From Siphonodentalium dalli (taxonomy: Eukaryota > Mollusca > Scaphopoda > Gadilida > Siphonodentaliidae): 64,000 nt of DNA. The stretch spans positions 62,024,025 to 62,088,024 of the forward strand of contig CP136068.1 of assembly GCA_032622095.1 (NCBI GenBank). Reading direction: 5' to 3'. Both the position numbers and the translations under genes were made by a program. Below the pieces are notes generated by a model. It had not been told where the DNA came from and searched no databases. It was given only the letters and a program-made list of their open reading frames with translations. This document shows, in pieces, positions 60,801 to 64,000 of the stretch. The stretch's first letter is position 1; each line of letters begins with the position of its first letter.

Positions 60801-63800
60801 TTGCTGACTGTCCACTCTTATATGAGTTCCTGCCTGTCCACTCTTATATGAGTTCCTCCCTGTCCACTAGTATATGAGTTGCTGCCTGCCACTAGTATAT
60901 GAGTTCATCCATGTCCACTCTTATATGAATTGCTGTCTGTCCACTCTTATATGAGTTCCTCCCTGTCCACTCTTATATGAGTTGCTGACTGTCCACTCTT
61001 ATATGAATTCCTGCCTGTCCACTCTTATGAGTTCCAGCCTGTCCACTCTTATATGAGTTCCTCCCTGTCCACTCTTATATTAGTTCCTCCCTGTCCACTC
61101 TTATATTAGTTCCTCCCTGTCCACTTTTATATTAGTTCCTCCCTGTCCACTCTTATATTAGTTCCTCCCTGTCCACTCTTATATTAGTTCCTCCATGTAC
61201 ACTCATATATTAGTTCCTCCCTGTCCTCTCTTATGAGTTCCTCCCTGTCCACTATTATATGAGATGCTGCCTGTCCACTCTTATATGAGTTCCAGCCTGT
61301 CCACTCGTATATGAGTTCCAGCCTGTCCACTCTTATATGAGTTCCTGCCTGTCCACTCTTATGAGTTCCTCCATGTCCACTCTTATGAGTTCCTCCCTGT
61401 CCAATCTTATGAGTTCCTCCCTGTCCACTCTTATGAGTTCCTCCCTGTCCACTCTTATATGAATTCCTGCATGTCCACTCTTATATGAGTTCTTCCCTGT
61501 CCACTCTTATATAAGTTCCTCCCTGTCAACTCTTATGAGTTCCTCCCTTTACACTGCTATATGAGTTCCTGCCTGTCCACTCTTATATGAGTTCCTGCCT
61601 GTCCACTCTTATATGAGTTCCTGCCTGTCCACTCTTATATGGGTTTCTCCCTGTTCACTCTTATATGAGTTCCTCCCTGTCCACTCTTATATGAGTTCCT
61701 CCCTGTCCACTCTTATATGAGTTCCTCCCTGTCCACTCTTATATGAGTTCCTCCCTGTCAACTCTTATATGAGTTCCTCCCTGTCCACTCTTATGAGTTC
61801 CTCCCTGTCCACTCTAATATGAGTTCCTCCCTGTCCATCTTATATGAGTTCCTCCCTGTCCACTCTAATATGAGTTCCTCCCTGTCCACTCTAATATGAG
61901 TTCCTGCATGTCCACTCGCATATGAGTTCCTCCCTGTTCACTCTTATATGAGTTCCTGCCTGTCCACTCTTATATGAGTTCCTCTCTGTCCACTCTTATA
62001 TGAGTTGCTGCCTGTCCACTCTTATATGAGTTCCTCCCTGTCCACTCTTATATGAGTTCCTGCGTGTCCACTCTTATATGAGTTGCTGACTGTCCACTCT
62101 TATATGAGTTCCTGCCTGTCCACTCTTATATGAGTTCCTCCCTGTCCACGAGTATATGAGTTGCTGCCTGCCACTAGTATATGAGTTCATCCATGTCCAC
62201 TCTTATATGAGTTGCTGTCTGTCCACTCTTATATGAGTTCCTCCCTGTCCACTCTTATATGAGTTCCTCCCTGTCAACTCTTATATGAGTTCCTCCCTGT
62301 CCACTCTTATGAGTTCCTCCCTGTCCACTCTAATATGAGTTCCTCCCTGTCCATCTTATATGAGTTCCTCCCTGTCCACTCTAATATGAGTTCCTCCCTG
62401 TCCACTCTAATATGAGTTCCTGCATGTCCACTCGCATATGAGTTCCTGCATGTCCACTCTTATATGAGTTGCTCCCTGTCCACTCTTATATGAGTTGCTC
62501 CCTGTCCACTCTGTTATGAGTTGCTCCCTGTCCACTCTTTTATGAGTTGCTCCCTGTCCACTCTTTTATGAGTTGCTCCCTGTCCACTCTTATGTGAGTT
62601 GCTGACTGTCCACTCTTATATGAGTTCCTGCCTGTCCACTCTTATATGAGTTCCTCCCTGTCCACGAGTATATGAGTTGCTGCCTGCCACTAGTATATGA
62701 GTTCATCCATGTCCACTCTTATATGAGTTGCTGTCTGTCCACTCTTATATGAGTTCCTCCCTGTCCACTTTTATATGAGTTGCTGCATGTCCACTCTTAT
62801 ATGAATTCATCCTTGTCCACTCTTATATTAGTTCCTCCCAGTCCACTCTTATATGAGTTTTTCACAGTCCACTCTTATATGAGTTCCTCATTGTCCACTC
62901 TTATATGAGTCCCTCATTGTCCACTCGTATATGAGTTCCTCCCAGTCCACTCTTATATGAGTTGTTGCCTGTCCACTCTTATATGAGTTCCTCCCTGTCC
63001 ACTCTTATATGAGTTCCTCCCTGTCCACTCATATGAGTTCCTCCCTGTCCACTCTTATATGAGTTCCTCCCTGTCCACTCATATGAGTTCCTCCCTGTCC
63101 ACTCTTATATGAGTTCCTCCCAGTCCACTCTTTTATGAGTTCCTGCGTGTCCACTCTTATATGAGTTCCTGCGTGTCCACTCTTATATGAGTTGCTCCCT
63201 GTCCACTCGTATATGAGTTGCTCCCTGTCCACTCTTTTATGAGTTGCTCACTGTCCACTCTTTTATGAGTTGCTCCCTGTCCACTCTTTTATGAGTTGCT
63301 CCCTGTCCACTCTTATATGATTTGCTGACTGTCCACTCTTATATGAGTTCCTGCCTGTCCACTCTTATATGAGTTCCTCCCTGTCCACTAGTATATGAGT
63401 TGCTGCCTGCCAATAGTATATGAGTTCATCCATGTCCACTCTTATATGAGTTGCTGTCTGTCCACTCTTACATGAGTTCCTCCCTGTCCACTCTTATATG
63501 TGTTGCTGCATGTCCACTCTTATATGAATTCATCCTTGTCCACTCTTATATTAGTTCCTCCCTGTCCACTCTTATATGAGTTCCTCACAGTCCACTCTTA
63601 TATGAGTTCCTCATTGTCCACTCTTATATGAGTCCCTCATTGTCCACTCTTATATGAGTTCCTCCCAGTCCACTCTTATATGAGTTGTTGCCTGTCCACT
63701 ATTATATGAGTCCCAGCCTGTCCACTCTTATATGAGTTCTTCCCTGTCCACTGTTATATGAGTTCCTCCCTGTCCACTCTTATTTGAGATCCTCCCTGTC

Positions 63801-64000
63801 CACTCTTATATGAGTTCCAGCCTGTCCACTCTTATATGAGTTCCTCCCTGTCCACTCTTATATGAGTTCCTCCCTGTCCACTCTTATGAGTTCCTCCCTG
63901 TCCACTCTAATATGAGTTGCTGACTGTCCACTCTTATATGAGTTCCTGCCTGTCCACTCTTATATGAGTTCCTCCCTGTCCACTAGTATATGAGTTGCTG

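Larger units (their letters stand above)
1..64000 (+). repeat. Satellite array, about 26-bp monomer, fills the window
   Basis: Every line of the window is made of head-to-tail copies of a monomer of about 26 bp. The most constant part is ACTCTTATATGAGT, followed by TTCCTCC or a variant and a CTGTCC-like link to the next copy. Length variants of 24 bp (CTTATGAG, two bases lost) and 25 bp (CCATCTTATATG, or CTGCCACTAG) recur; 21-, 22- and 28-bp forms are rare. About 2,460 monomers fit. I saw no inverted monomer and no non-satellite interruption. The consensus is about 46% GC, 73% pyrimidine on this strand, and lacks CpG. The array runs off both window ends. It is certainly a eukaryotic-type satellite or giant minisatellite; the family and species are not recognised. 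There is no gene in it, so this entry also covers all gene-free stretches. Confidence 0.98.
51187..64000 (+). repeat. Right copy of the 51.2-kb-spaced direct repeat
   Basis: Matches 1-12788 almost base for base in the same orientation. It carries one extra CTTTTATGAG monomer near 56,130-56,155, which moves the offset from 51,186 to 51,212 bp. It contains the same 1,011-bp tandem duplication, the same 22-bp junction monomer (53908), the same 103-bp duplication (about 59,315-59,520) and the same perfect palindromes as the left copy. Such identity in a fast-evolving satellite means either very recent duplication or an assembly effect. The sequence cannot say which. Confidence 0.95.

Noticed and set aside
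1-64000. CRISPR array
   Set aside because: Repeats abut directly with no unique spacers, and no cas-like gene is present.
1-64000. TATA-box or promoter reading of TTATATGA in every monomer
   Set aside because: The element recurs every 26 bp with no transcription unit, so nothing supports a promoter role.
1-64000. 3' splice-site-like pattern (pyrimidine tract, then ATGAG)
   Set aside because: It occurs in every monomer, and I saw no matching donor sites or exon-like sequence.
1-64000. Telomeric repeat or alpha-satellite-like array
   Set aside because: The monomer has no resemblance to TTAGGG-type telomere repeats and is far shorter than the roughly 171-bp alpha-satellite monomer.
1-64000. 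Transposon, retrovirus-like or other inserted element
   Set aside because: The satellite pattern is continuous on every line; no stretch lacks the 26-bp core.

Overview
The whole 64 kb is one uninterrupted tandem-repeat (satellite) array built from a monomer of about 26 bp. I see no protein-coding gene, RNA gene, transposon, CRISPR array or unique-sequence island on either strand. The most constant part of the monomer is the near-palindrome ACTCTTATATGAGT, followed by about 12 mostly pyrimidine bases. About 2,460 monomers fit, all in the same orientation. An array of this size and homogeneity points to a eukaryotic satellite or giant minisatellite (centromeric, pericentromeric, subtelomeric or interstitial heterochromatin). 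I do not recognise the monomer as a named family and cannot give the organism.

The monomers differ by recurring diagnostic variants, and these follow a conserved order, which makes a higher-order repeat (HOR). One full cycle is about 2.0-2.5 kb. It runs: a run of CTTTTATGAG monomers; TTGCTGAC; a pair with CACTAGT (SpeI-like); TTCATCC; TTGCTGTCTG; TTGCTGCATG; GAATTCATCC (EcoRI-like); CCTCACAG, CCTCATTG and CCTCCCAG; GTTGTTGCC; TTATTTGAGATCC; a second CACTAGT pair; about five TTATATTAG monomers ending in GTACACTCATATATTAG; CACTCGTATATGAGTTCCAG; several 24-bp CTTATGAG monomers; GTCAACTC; TATGGGTT; CTAATATG and CCATCTTATATG monomers; CACTCGCATATG; and two GCGTG monomers, leading back to the first run. 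In parts of the window the cycle is shortened to 360-1,000 bp.

Layout: 1-2002 is a 1,011-bp tandem duplication. 2.0-13.8 kb holds long cycles with a 4,022-bp internal period. 13.8-22.6 kb is a near-identical 4,294-bp tandem duplication. 22.3-27.6 kb is a short-cycle sub-array. 27.6-34.2 kb has long cycles with partial duplications. 34.2-39.3 kb and 41.2-46 kb are diverged copies of each other, separated by a 675-bp tandem duplication (39.33-40.68 kb). 47.35-51.19 kb matches 2.81-6.65 kb. 51,187-64,000 repeats 1-12,788 almost base for base, at an offset of 51,186-51,212 bp. Whether this 51.2-kb repeat is a real segmental duplication or an assembly effect is the main open question.

Nothing here works together as a gene system. 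The structure is what repeated unequal exchange and segmental amplification would leave, and many individual junctions can be read. The short open reading frames are by-products of a 26-bp monomer (26 is not a multiple of 3) in which stop codons are sparse. They are not annotated as genes. All comparisons were made by eye; no alignment was run.
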